From ZC4RG30 sp041168985 (GTDB lineage: Bacteria > Pseudomonadota > Gammaproteobacteria > Steroidobacterales > Steroidobacteraceae), in contig JBEEKA010000072.1 in the NCBI GenBank assembly GCA_041168985.1, positions 1-5,000 on the forward strand: a DNA stretch of 5,000 bases, written 5' to 3'. Shown here piece after piece: positions 1 to 5,000 of this stretch. The first letter of the stretch is position 1; the number at the start of each line of letters is the position of its first letter. The position numbers and the translations under genes are program-made. Below the pieces are notes generated by a model. It worked only from the letters and a program-made list of their open reading frames with translations. It had not been told where the DNA came from and ran no database searches.

Positions 1-1
1 C

Positions 2-718
2 CACGACTTCACCGACTCCGACATGGGATACCTGAATCTGTCGCGGGGTTACCGAGCGCCGGACACCAGCGAGCTGTACCGGCTGCAGCGGCAGCAGGTC
101 ATCGCGGAACTCGGCCCCGAGCGGGTCGACAGCCTCGAAGTCGGCTGGCGCGGCAGCGCGGGCCCGGTGCGTTACGTGCTGGCTGCCTTCACGATGAAGA
201 AGGAAAACGCCATCTTCCGCGACTCGGCGGGCTTCAATTTCAGCAATGGCAAGACGCGCCACAAGGGCGTGGAGTATGAGATCGGCTGGGCGGTTTCACC
301 GACGCTGAGCCTGTCGCTGGACGGCACCTACGCCAAGCACGCCTACGATTTCAGCCGCAGCATCGATGGCGGCGAGACGATCGTCACGGGCAAGGACATC
401 GATACGTCGCCGCGCGACGTGCGCAATGCACGCGTGGCCTGGCGGCCGGTGGAAAAGGCGACGCTGGAACTGGAGTGGCAGCACGTCGGCAGTTACTGGA
501 CCGACGCCGCGAATGCCCATGCCTACGCGGGACACGACGTGCTCGACCTGCGGGGCAGCTGGCGGTTATCGCCGGCCTGGAAGGTCGCCGCGCGACTGGA
601 CAACGTGCTGGACGAGGCTTACGCGGACCGTGCGGACTTCGCCTTCGGCACTTACCGGTATTTCCCGGGGCGCCGCCGCACGCTGTTCCTCGAAGTGGCG
701 TATACGCAGGGTCGCTGA
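2..718 (+). CDS. TonB-dependent outer-membrane receptor, C-terminal part (5' end outside window)
   Basis: This is the C-terminal 238 residues of a TonB-dependent receptor, the outer-membrane beta-barrel that imports siderophores, vitamin B12 or other scarce ligands using energy from TonB-ExbBD. The frame is open from base 2, so the Met codon at 23 is internal and not a start. An RGYRAPDTSELY stretch (about residues 15-26) matches a segment conserved in the second half of such barrels. The rest alternates amphipathic strands and polar loops, for example GKTRHKGVEYEIGW. The C-terminal family signature is clear: DNVLDEAY at 200-207 and RYFPGRRRTLF at 219-229, leading into the last strand. The chain ends four residues after the final aromatic (VAY then TQGR), whereas many outer-membrane proteins end exactly on an aromatic. 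The plug domain, TonB box and signal peptide lie upstream and are not visible, so the ligand cannot be named. The family is secure. Confidence 0.93.
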   Translation, partial: HDFTDSDMGYLNLSRGYRAPDTSELYRLQRQQVIAELGPERVDSLEVGWRGSAGPVRYVLAAFTMKKENAIFRDSAGFNFSNGKTRHKGVEYEIGWAVSPTLSLSLDGTYAKHAYDFSRSIDGGETIVTGKDIDTSPRDVRNARVAWRPVEKATLELEWQHVGSYWTDAANAHAYAGHDVLDLRGSWRLSPAWKVAARLDNVLDEAYADRADFAFGTYRYFPGRRRTLFLEVAYTQGR

Positions 719-728
719 CGCGACCCTG
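707..728. repeat. Hairpin spanning the receptor stop codon
   Basis: CAGGGTCGC (707-715) pairs perfectly with GCGACCCTG (720-728), giving a 9-bp stem with the 4-base loop TGAC. The receptor's TGA stop codon is the first three bases of the loop. No T-run follows on either strand, so it is not a standard intrinsic terminator. It may protect the 3' end of the mRNA or help block read-through into the convergent yebC gene. The structure is directly visible; the role is inferred. Confidence 0.6.
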
Positions 729-732
729 AGTG

Positions 733-758
733 GCGCCCGGCAGGTCGGGGCCGGGCGC
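733..758. repeat. Second GC-rich hairpin between convergent genes
   Basis: GCGCCCGG (733-740) is the reverse complement of CCGGGCGC (751-758), giving an 8-bp all-G/C stem around a 10-base loop. It lies between the receptor stop and the yebC stop, immediately after the hairpin at 707-728. Neither strand shows a T-run beside it. The pair of hairpins in a convergent 50-bp gap suggests a shared end-of-transcript region, but termination is unproven. Confidence 0.5.
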
Positions 759-768
759 TGCGCCGACA

Positions 769-1491
769 TCAGGCGAGGGTGTGGTACACCTTTTGCACGT
801 CGTCGTCCTGCTCCATCTTGTCGAGCAGTTCCATCACTTCCTTCGCCTGCTCTTCCGGCAGCTCGGTCGGCGTGGTCGGGATGTATTCGTGCTCGGCCGA
901 GATCGGATTGATGTGCCGGGCTTCAAGCGCCTTCTGCAGGTTGCCGAACTCCTCGAACGCACAGCGGATGAGCAGTTGCGGCTCGCCGTTCTCACCGGTG
1001 GTCTCGCCCATCTCGTCGAGCCCGTGGTCCATCAGGTAGAGCTCGAGGTCATCGTGGTCGATGCCTTCCGGATTCAGCCGGAACACGCCCATCTTGCGGA
1101 ACAGGAAGCTCACGCTGCCGTTCGCGGCCAGGTTGCCCCCGTGCTTGGAGAAGACATTGCGGACGCCGGCCACCGTGCGGGTCGGATTGTCCGTTGCCGC
1201 TTCAACCAGCACGGCGACGCCATGCGGCGCATACCCTTCGTAGATGATCTCGCTGTAGTTGGTCGCATCGCGGCCGGCGGCACGCTTGATGGCGGCTTCG
1301 ACCTTGTCCTTCGGCATGTTCACCGAACGGGCATTCTGGATCACGCGGCGCAGCGCCGGGTTGCTGGCGGGGTCCGTGCCGCCGGACTTCACCGCGATGG
1401 TGATGTCCTTGCCGATCTTGGCGAACTGCTTCGCCATGCGGTTCCACCGAGCGAACATCGTGTGCTTGCGAACTTCGAATATGCGGCCCAT
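769..1491 (-). CDS. YebC/PmpR (TACO1) family protein, atypical N-terminal subgroup
   Basis: This 240-residue protein belongs to the YebC/PmpR family, related to mitochondrial TACO1. Members have been described as DNA-binding regulators and, more recently, as factors that help ribosomes through stall-prone proline-rich sequences. Typical length is about 240-250. Family marks are visible: NMPKDKVEAAIKRA (58-71), YEGYAPHGVAVLVEAATDN (84-102), a GG-x-LAANGSVSFLF segment (118-131) and the C-terminal LLDKMEQDDDVQKVYHTL (222-239). The ATG at 1491 is chosen because AGGGA (1497-1501) lies 5 bases upstream and the family alignment starts there; the open frame runs on to 1773 but would overlap fhs. The N-terminus (MGRIFEVRKHTMFARWNRMA) lacks the common MAGHSKWANI-type opening and, from memory, resembles forms frequent in Bacteroidetes. 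It may be an additional paralog, so no gene symbol is given. It is divergent from fhs and convergent with the receptor gene. Confidence 0.93.
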   Translation of the reverse strand: MGRIFEVRKHTMFARWNRMAKQFAKIGKDITIAVKSGGTDPASNPALRRVIQNARSVNMPKDKVEAAIKRAAGRDATNYSEIIYEGYAPHGVAVLVEAATDNPTRTVAGVRNVFSKHGGNLAANGSVSFLFRKMGVFRLNPEGIDHDDLELYLMDHGLDEMGETTGENGEPQLLIRCAFEEFGNLQKALEARHINPISAEHEYIPTTPTELPEEQAKEVMELLDKMEQDDDVQKVYHTLA

Positions 1492-1496
1492 GGGCG

Positions 1497-1501
1497 TCCC
1501 T
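1497..1501 (-). promoter_or_regulatory. Ribosome binding site of the yebC-family gene
   Basis: On the minus strand AGGGA lies 5 bases before the ATG ending at 1489. It supports this start over the long upstream extension of the frame. Confidence 0.55.
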
Positions 1502-1522
1502 GTTGAACGTTCTAGGGGGCGG

Positions 1523-1551
1523 AGGATAGCGCACCGTGGCGTTGCTAAAAG
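1523..1551 (-). promoter_or_regulatory. Possible weak promoter for the yebC-family gene
   Basis: Read on the minus strand, TATCCT (1523-1528) matches four of six bases of the sigma-70 -10 element. It would give a leader of about 25 bases before the start codon. The hexamer 17 bases upstream, CTTTTA (1546-1551), is a poor -35 element. Such matches arise by chance, so this is only a candidate. Confidence 0.22.
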
Positions 1552-1556
1552 GCAAC
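1541..1556. repeat. Inverted repeat in the divergent yebC-fhs spacer
   Basis: GTTGC (1541-1545) and GCAAC (1552-1556) form a 5-bp inverted repeat around the A-rich six-base spacer TAAAAG. It lies about 50 bp upstream of the yebC start and 100 bp upstream of fhs, and overlaps the weak candidate -35 of yebC. It could be an operator for either gene or a chance match. Apart from this and the weak -10, the 164-bp spacer shows no clear promoter, riboswitch or small gene. Confidence 0.3.
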
Positions 1557-1638
1557 AAATGCGACTTTCGGCACTCGAGTTCCAGTGGCGGGGCTGTGTG
1601 GCATGGGCCATGATTGCCGACCTTTCAAAACCACAACT

Positions 1639-1648
1639 CCCCCGGGGG
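1639..1648 (+). promoter_or_regulatory. G-rich ribosome-binding region of fhs inside a C5G5 palindrome
   Basis: The sequence CCCCCGGGGG is a perfect 10-base palindrome. Its G half (1644-1648) ends 7 bases before the ATG at 1656 and is the only Shine-Dalgarno-like sequence there. A purine-mixed GGAGG core is absent, so the site is weak or unusual. The spacing favours ATG 1656 over ATG 1662. Confidence 0.4.
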
Positions 1649-1655
1649 CTTGACC

Positions 1656-3329
1656 ATGCCGATGAGTGATATCGAAATTGCCCGCCAGGCCAAGATGCGG
1701 CCCATCGAAGAAGTCGCCGCCAAGATCGGCATTTCGCGCGACCAGCTGCTGCAGTACGGTCCGCACAAGGCAAAGCTGTCGCTGGAAGCCGTGAAGGACA
1801 TCGGCAAGCGCAAGCCGGGCAAGCTCATCCTCGTCACCGCGATCAACCCGACGCCGGCCGGCGAAGGCAAGACGACGACGACCGTCGGCCTGGGCGACGG
1901 CCTCAACGCGATCGGCAAGAAGGCCATCATCTGCCTGCGCGAGCCTTCGCTGGGCCCCTGCTTCGGCGTGAAGGGCGGTGCGGCCGGCGGCGGTTACGCG
2001 CAGATCGTCCCGATGGAAGACATCAACCTGCACTTCACGGGTGACTTCCACGCCATCGCCGCGGCGAACAACCTGCTGGCCGCGATGGTCGACAACCACA
2101 TCTACTGGGGCAACGAGCTGGGCATCGACGTCCGCCGCGTGTCCTGGAAGCGCGTCGTCGACATGAACGACCGTGCTCTGCGCCAGATCACAAACTCGCT
2201 GGGCGGCCCGGGCAATGGCTACCCGCGCGAAGACGGCTTCGACATCGTCGTCGCCTCGGAAGTCATGGCGATCTTCTGCCTCGCGACGGACCTGGACGAC
2301 CTGTCCCGCCGCCTCGGCAACATCATCGTCGCCCGTACGCGCGACAAGAAGCCGATCCGCGCGAAGGAACTCTGCGCCGACGGCGCCATGACGGTCCTGC
2401 TGAAGGACGCGCTCATGCCGAACCTCGTGCAGACGCTGGAAGGCAACCCGGCCTTCGTGCACGGCGGCCCGTTCGCCAACATCGCCCACGGCTGCAACAC
2501 CGTGATGGCGACGCAGACCGGCCTGCGCCTCGGTGACTACACGGTCACGGAAGCCGGTTTCGGCGCCGACCTCGGCGCCGAGAAGTTCCTCGACATCAAG
2601 TGCCGCAAGGCGGGCCTCGCGCCGGATGCCGTGGTCATCGTCGCGACCGTGCGTGCGCTCAAGATGCACGGCGGCGTCGCCAAGGACCAGCTGGGCAAGG
2701 AAGACCTCGTCGCGCTGCGCAAGGGCTTCGCGAACCTCGAGCGCCACATCCAGAACGTCGCCAAGTTCGGCGTGCCGTCGGTTGTCGCGATCAACAAGTT
2801 CATCGCCGACACGCAGGCCGAGCACGACCTGATCAAGGAGCTCTGCGCGGCTGTCGGTTCGAAGGCCATCCTCTGCTCGCACTGGGCCGACGGCAGCAAG
2901 GGCACGATCGAGCTGGCCCACGAAGTCGTGAAGATCGCCGAGAGCGGCGTCGCCAAGTACAAGCCGCTGTACGCCGACGAACTGCCGCTGATCGAGAAGG
3001 TGCGCACGATCGCCAGGGAGATCTACCGCGCCGACGACATCAGTGCCGACCAGAAGGTCCGCGACCTCTTCAAGGAGTTCCAGGAAGGCGGTTTCGGCAA
3101 CTACCCGGTCTGCATCGCCAAGACGCAGTACAGCTTCTCGACGGATCCGGCACTGAAGGGCGCGCCCACGGGGCACACGCTGAACATCCGCGACGTCCGC
3201 CTGTCGGCGGGCGCCGAGTTCATCGTCGTCGTCTGCGGCGAGATCATGACGATGCCGGGCCTGCCGAAGGTGCCGTCGGCCAACCACATCAAGCTGAACG
3301 AGCAGGGCCAGATCGAAGGTCTGTTCTAA
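1656..3329 (+). CDS. fhs: Formate--tetrahydrofolate ligase (10-formyl-THF synthetase)
   Basis: This enzyme joins formate to tetrahydrofolate using ATP, producing cytosolic 10-formyl-THF for purine synthesis, formylation of initiator Met-tRNA and general one-carbon supply. The 557 residues match the usual bacterial length. The ATP-binding loop TPAGEGKT is at 66-73. Both family signatures are intact: GVKGGAAGGGY (104-114) and VATVRALKMHGG (329-340). Other near-invariant blocks include EPSLGP (96-101), MEDINLHFTGD (120-130), FVHGGPFANIAHGCN (267-281), TEAGFGADLGAEKF (298-311), AKTQYSFS (488-495) and MTMPGLPK (531-538). The ATG at 1656 is preferred by spacing from the G-run; ATG 1662 is possible, and TTG 1614 is unlikely. 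No folD or other folate gene is adjacent. Its own terminator follows directly, so it is probably transcribed alone. Codons are strongly biased to G/C endings, with lysine almost always AAG, as in a native and possibly well-expressed gene. Confidence 0.98.
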   Translation: MPMSDIEIARQAKMRPIEEVAAKIGISRDQLLQYGPHKAKLSLEAVKDIGKRKPGKLILVTAINPTPAGEGKTTTTVGLGDGLNAIGKKAIICLREPSLGPCFGVKGGAAGGGYAQIVPMEDINLHFTGDFHAIAAANNLLAAMVDNHIYWGNELGIDVRRVSWKRVVDMNDRALRQITNSLGGPGNGYPREDGFDIVVASEVMAIFCLATDLDDLSRRLGNIIVARTRDKKPIRAKELCADGAMTVLLKDALMPNLVQTLEGNPAFVHGGPFANIAHGCNTVMATQTGLRLGDYTVTEAGFGADLGAEKFLDIKCRKAGLAPDAVVIVATVRALKMHGGVAKDQLGKEDLVALRKGFANLERHIQNVAKFGVPSVVAINKFIADTQAEHDLIKELCAAVGSKAILCSHWADGSKGTIELAHEVVKIAESGVAKYKPLYADELPLIEKVRTIAREIYRADDISADQKVRDLFKEFQEGGFGNYPVCIAKTQYSFSTDPALKGAPTGHTLNIRDVRLSAGAEFIVVVCGEIMTMPGLPKVPSANHIKLNEQGQIEGLF

Positions 3330-3337
3330 GCCTGCTG

Positions 3338-3360
3338 GCGGCCCGGTCTGCCCGGGCCGC
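3338..3360 (+). repeat. GC-rich hairpin just after fhs
   Basis: GCGGCCCGG (3338-3346) pairs with CCGGGCCGC (3352-3360), giving a 9-bp stem around the 5-base loop TCTGC. It starts 8 bases after the fhs stop codon, with no T-run after it. It precedes the true terminator by 14 bases and may stabilise the 3' end of the fhs mRNA. Confidence 0.55.
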
Positions 3361-3374
3361 GTGGTGTTGCGAAG

Positions 3375-3405
3375 GCCGCGGTGGAGCGATCCACCGCGGC
3401 TTTTT
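3375..3405 (+). terminator. Rho-independent terminator of fhs
   Basis: GCCGCGGTGGA (3375-3385) pairs perfectly with TCCACCGCGGC (3390-3400), an 11-bp stem closed by the GNRA-type loop GCGA. Five T (3401-3405) follow at once. The stem can extend by A-T and G-T pairs between GAAG-side bases (3372-3374) and the T-run. This is a strong intrinsic terminator for plus-strand transcription of fhs. On the minus strand no T-run follows, so it should work less well for the converging apaGH transcript. Confidence 0.92.
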
Positions 3406-3417
3406 CATGGACGAATG

Positions 3418-3930
3418 TCAGGCGATGAAATCGTTCTTGCCGATCGCGAGGCCGTTGCCACGCAGGATCGCGTAGACCATCGAGTAGTGGAAATAAACGT
3501 TCGGCGTGCCGAAGCCAAGCAGGTAATCGAGCCCGACGAACTCGACCGTGCGCTGGTTCGTCGGCGGACCGAGCTTCAGCGTGATCTGGCGCGTTTCGGC
3601 GCCCTCGAACTGCTCGGCCTTCAGTGTGGCGAGGAAGTCCAGCGTCTTCGCGAGGCGGGCCTTCAGGTCCGCGAACGTCGCCTCGTTGTCCTCGAAGCGC
3701 GGCGGCTCGATGCCGGCGAGGCGCGCGCAGGTGCCCTTGGCCATGTCGGTGGCGATCTGCACCTGGCGGATGAGGTGGAACATGTCCGGTGCGATGCGCG
3801 CCTTCAGCAGGGCTTCCGGATCGATCTTGCGCTCGCCAGCCCAGGCCTCGGCCTTGTCCAGGATCGCATCAAGGCCGCGCAGCACGCGCTGGTAGACAGG
3901 AACGGAGGCGGAATACATCGAAATGCTCAT
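3418..3930 (-). CDS. DUF1993 family protein
   Basis: This 170-residue protein matches the DUF1993 family, small proteins of unknown function that resemble the helical-bundle DinB-like group. Full length is indicated by the conserved opening (MSISMYSASVPVYQRVL, 1-17), the central ARIAPDMFHLIRQVQIATD (44-62), KGTCARLAG (65-73), ITLKLG (116-121) and the closing PNVYFHYSMVYAILRGNG (143-160) followed by IGKNDF. No signal peptide or membrane span is seen, so it is probably cytosolic. An AGGT (3937-3940) lies 6 bases before the ATG at 3930. ATG at 3918 is an alternative but would remove conserved residues. It starts 23 bp after apaH and likely shares its mRNA. Whether the protein binds a metal, as DinB relatives can, is not evident: His148 is the clearest conserved histidine, with others at 52. 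No function can be assigned. Confidence 0.9.
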   Translation of the reverse strand: MSISMYSASVPVYQRVLRGLDAILDKAEAWAGERKIDPEALLKARIAPDMFHLIRQVQIATDMAKGTCARLAGIEPPRFEDNEATFADLKARLAKTLDFLATLKAEQFEGAETRQITLKLGPPTNQRTVEFVGLDYLLGFGTPNVYFHYSMVYAILRGNGLAIGKNDFIA

Positions 3931-3936
3931 GGCAGT

Positions 3937-3940
3937 ACCT
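3937..3940 (-). promoter_or_regulatory. Ribosome binding site of the DUF1993 gene
   Basis: Minus-strand AGGT lies 6 bases before the ATG and supports the start at 3930 rather than the internal ATG. It is a partial match to the Shine-Dalgarno consensus. Confidence 0.4.
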
Positions 3941-3953
3941 GTGGGTAGGGGAA

Positions 3954-4790
3954 TCAGTCGGCGCCGATCGCCTGGTAGGCGGGGCAGGGAAGTCTAACGG
4001 GCGCGGCGTCCGGATCGTCGAGGTCCAGCGCGGTGAGCGCGCCGCCCCAGACGCAGCCGGTGTCCAGGCAGAGGAGGTTGTCGGTCCGCAGGTAGCCCAG
4101 CGCGGACCAGTGGCCGAAAACGATGCGCGTACCGGCCGCCGCGCGTCCGGCATGGCTGAACCACGGCGCGTAAGGCGCCGGTGCATCGGCAGGCGCGCAC
4201 TTGAGCTTCAGTGCGACCTCGCCCTGCGCCGTGCAGAAACGCAGCCGCGTGAGCATGTTGACCGTGAATCGCAGTCGCTCGCTGCGGTCCAGGTCATCGC
4301 GCCAGCGATTCGGTTCGTTGCCGTACATCCGGGACAGGAAGCCCTTCGGGTCCGTACGCAGCGCCAGGGACACTTCCGCTGCTGCAGCGACGGCCTCCGT
4401 GGCGGTCCATTGCGGCACGAGGCCGGCATGCAGCAGCAGTTCATCGCGCCGCGCATCGTGGATGGCGAGCGGCAGGTCCAGCAGCCACCCGGCGAGCGTG
4501 TCGCGGTCGGGCGCGTCGAGCACCTGCTGCAGGGTGTCGCCCGGTCGCAGCGGCCGTTCAGGGTCCACGCAGTGCGCGAGCAGGTGCAGGTCGTGGTTGC
4601 CGAGGACGACGGTGGCATTGGCGCCCAGGGCCCTTACGAGGCGCAGCACGCCGAGCGAGTCCGGCCCCCGGTTCACGAGGTCGCCGGCGAAGAGCAGTTC
4701 GTCGCGGTCGGGCTTGAATTTCAGCTGGCGCAGCAGTTCGCGCAGCTCGTCATGGCAACCCTGGATATCGCCGATGGCGTAGCGCGCCAT
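3954..4790 (-). CDS. apaH: Symmetrical bis(5'-nucleosyl)-tetraphosphatase (Ap4A hydrolase)
   Basis: ApaH cleaves diadenosine tetraphosphate symmetrically to two ADP and, as shown in E. coli, removes nucleoside-tetraphosphate caps from RNA. It acts in the cytosol and limits these stress-linked nucleotides. The 278 residues match the usual length of about 275-280. The metallophosphatase motifs appear in order: GDIQGC (7-12), GDLVNRGPDS (36-45), GNHDLHLL (64-71), LLHAG (119-123), then FGHWSALG (225-232) and LDTGCVWGG (242-250). The first motif carries Gln where many PPP phosphatases have His; this is common in ApaH of other gammaproteobacteria. The start lies 6 bases after the apaG stop without a clear Shine-Dalgarno sequence, suggesting translational coupling. 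Metal ligands and the catalytic NHD core all appear intact, so activity is expected. Confidence 0.97.
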   Translation of the reverse strand: MARYAIGDIQGCHDELRELLRQLKFKPDRDELLFAGDLVNRGPDSLGVLRLVRALGANATVVLGNHDLHLLAHCVDPERPLRPGDTLQQVLDAPDRDTLAGWLLDLPLAIHDARRDELLLHAGLVPQWTATEAVAAAAEVSLALRTDPKGFLSRMYGNEPNRWRDDLDRSERLRFTVNMLTRLRFCTAQGEVALKLKCAPADAPAPYAPWFSHAGRAAAGTRIVFGHWSALGYLRTDNLLCLDTGCVWGGALTALDLDDPDAAPVRLPCPAYQAIGAD

Positions 4791-4796
4791 GGCGCG

Positions 4797-5000
4797 TCAG
4801 TGCAGCAGGCCTGGCATCGCGAGCCTGAAGGGCGCGATGGGGGCCTCGAATCTCTCGCCGGTGTCGTCTTCCATCTCGTAGCTGCCCTGCATCGTGCCGA
4901 CCGGCGTCTCGAGCACGGCACCGCTTGTATAGCGGAATCCCTGGCCGGGCTTGAGCTCGGGCTGTTCGCCGACGACGCCATCGCCACGCACTTCCTGGGT
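4797..5000 (-). CDS. apaG: ApaG protein, C-terminal part (5' end outside window)
   Basis: The last 67 residues of ApaG are present, about half of a protein usually near 125 residues long. ApaG is a small immunoglobulin-like fold protein whose precise role is unsettled; the same domain occurs in some eukaryotic F-box proteins. The frame is open through base 5000, so the GTG at 4991 is an internal valine and not a start. The diagnostic segments are GDGVVGEQPELKPGQGF, YTSGAVLETPVGTMQGSYEM and the ending FRLAMPGLLH. The first two include a glycine-rich turn pattern proposed to bind pyrophosphate. It ends in TGA 6 bp before apaH, the common gammaproteobacterial order, which often continues upstream with rsmA (ksgA) and pdxA; that part cannot be seen here. 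Confidence 0.95.
   Translation of the reverse strand, partial: TQEVRGDGVVGEQPELKPGQGFRYTSGAVLETPVGTMQGSYEMEDDTGERFEAPIAPFRLAMPGLLH

Noticed and set aside
730..1506. A 258-codon plus-strand frame antisense to the yebC-family gene
   Set aside because: It is a composition shadow of a clearly conserved family member on the minus strand, with a biased residue make-up and no recognisable domain.
1614..1655. TTG start at 1614 adding 14 residues to fhs
   Set aside because: The added residues are not part of known Fhs proteins, and an ATG at 1656 with an upstream G-run fits the family start.
1492..1773. A 94-residue N-terminal extension of the yebC-family protein
   Set aside because: It would overlap the start of fhs, resembles no YebC domain, and the ATG at 1491 has its own ribosome site and fits family length.
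1545..3287. A 580-codon open frame on the minus strand, antisense to almost all of fhs
   Set aside because: Its translation is low-complexity, rich in Arg, Asp, Val and Ala, and matches no family I recognise. fhs on the other strand is intact and unmistakable. Long antisense frames are a usual by-product of G/C-biased third codon positions.
3361..3948. A 195-codon plus-strand frame antisense to the DUF1993 gene
   Set aside because: It begins before and runs through the fhs terminator and mirrors a conserved gene; the residue content is typical of a shadow frame.
4755..4772. Gln instead of His in the first metallophosphatase motif of ApaH (GDIQGC)
   Set aside because: It looked like a lost metal ligand, but GD-x-QGC is common in ApaH proteins of other gammaproteobacteria as I recall them, so it is not a sign of inactivation.
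4797..4991. A complete 64-residue gene starting with GTG at 4991
   Set aside because: The frame stays open to the window edge and the residues before the GTG continue the ApaG pattern, so this is the tail of a longer gene.
1..5000. Mobile elements, CRISPR, toxin-antitoxin, phage or defence genes
   Set aside because: I found no transposase, integrase, repeat array, tRNA-like sequence or defence domain; all sizeable stretches are accounted for by conserved housekeeping genes.

Overview
The window is high-GC DNA with tightly packed, ordinary housekeeping genes. It most resembles a gammaproteobacterium of the Xanthomonadales type. The reasons are the adjacent apaG-apaH pair in the gammaproteobacterial order, a TonB-dependent outer-membrane receptor (so a Gram-negative envelope), and the strong G/C bias at codon third positions. 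The assignment is inferred from gene content and was not tested by a search.

Layout: positions 2-718 (+) hold the C-terminal part of a TonB-dependent receptor, cut by the left edge. It meets a YebC/PmpR-family gene head-on (769-1491, -), with two GC-rich hairpins in the 50 bp between them. A 164-bp divergent spacer (1492-1655) separates yebC from fhs (1656-3329, +), a full-length formate--tetrahydrofolate ligase. A GC-rich hairpin and then a near-textbook Rho-independent terminator (11-bp stem, 4-nt loop, five T) follow fhs. On the minus strand, read right to left, come apaG (4797 to beyond the window edge), apaH (3954-4790) and a DUF1993 gene (3418-3930). They are separated by only 6 and 23 bp and so look like one transcription unit converging on fhs.

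Function: fhs makes 10-formyl-tetrahydrofolate from formate for purine and formyl-methionine synthesis. ApaH degrades diadenosine tetraphosphate and related nucleotides and capped RNA ends, and ApaG is its customary neighbour. YebC-family proteins are linked to gene regulation and, more recently, to relief of ribosome stalling. The receptor imports an unidentified ligand across the outer membrane. I see no mobile element, CRISPR array, tRNA, rRNA or phage gene, and no convincing undescribed system. The items most worth a second look are the atypical N-terminus of the YebC protein, the DUF1993 gene attached to apaGH, and the inverted repeat in the yebC-fhs spacer.
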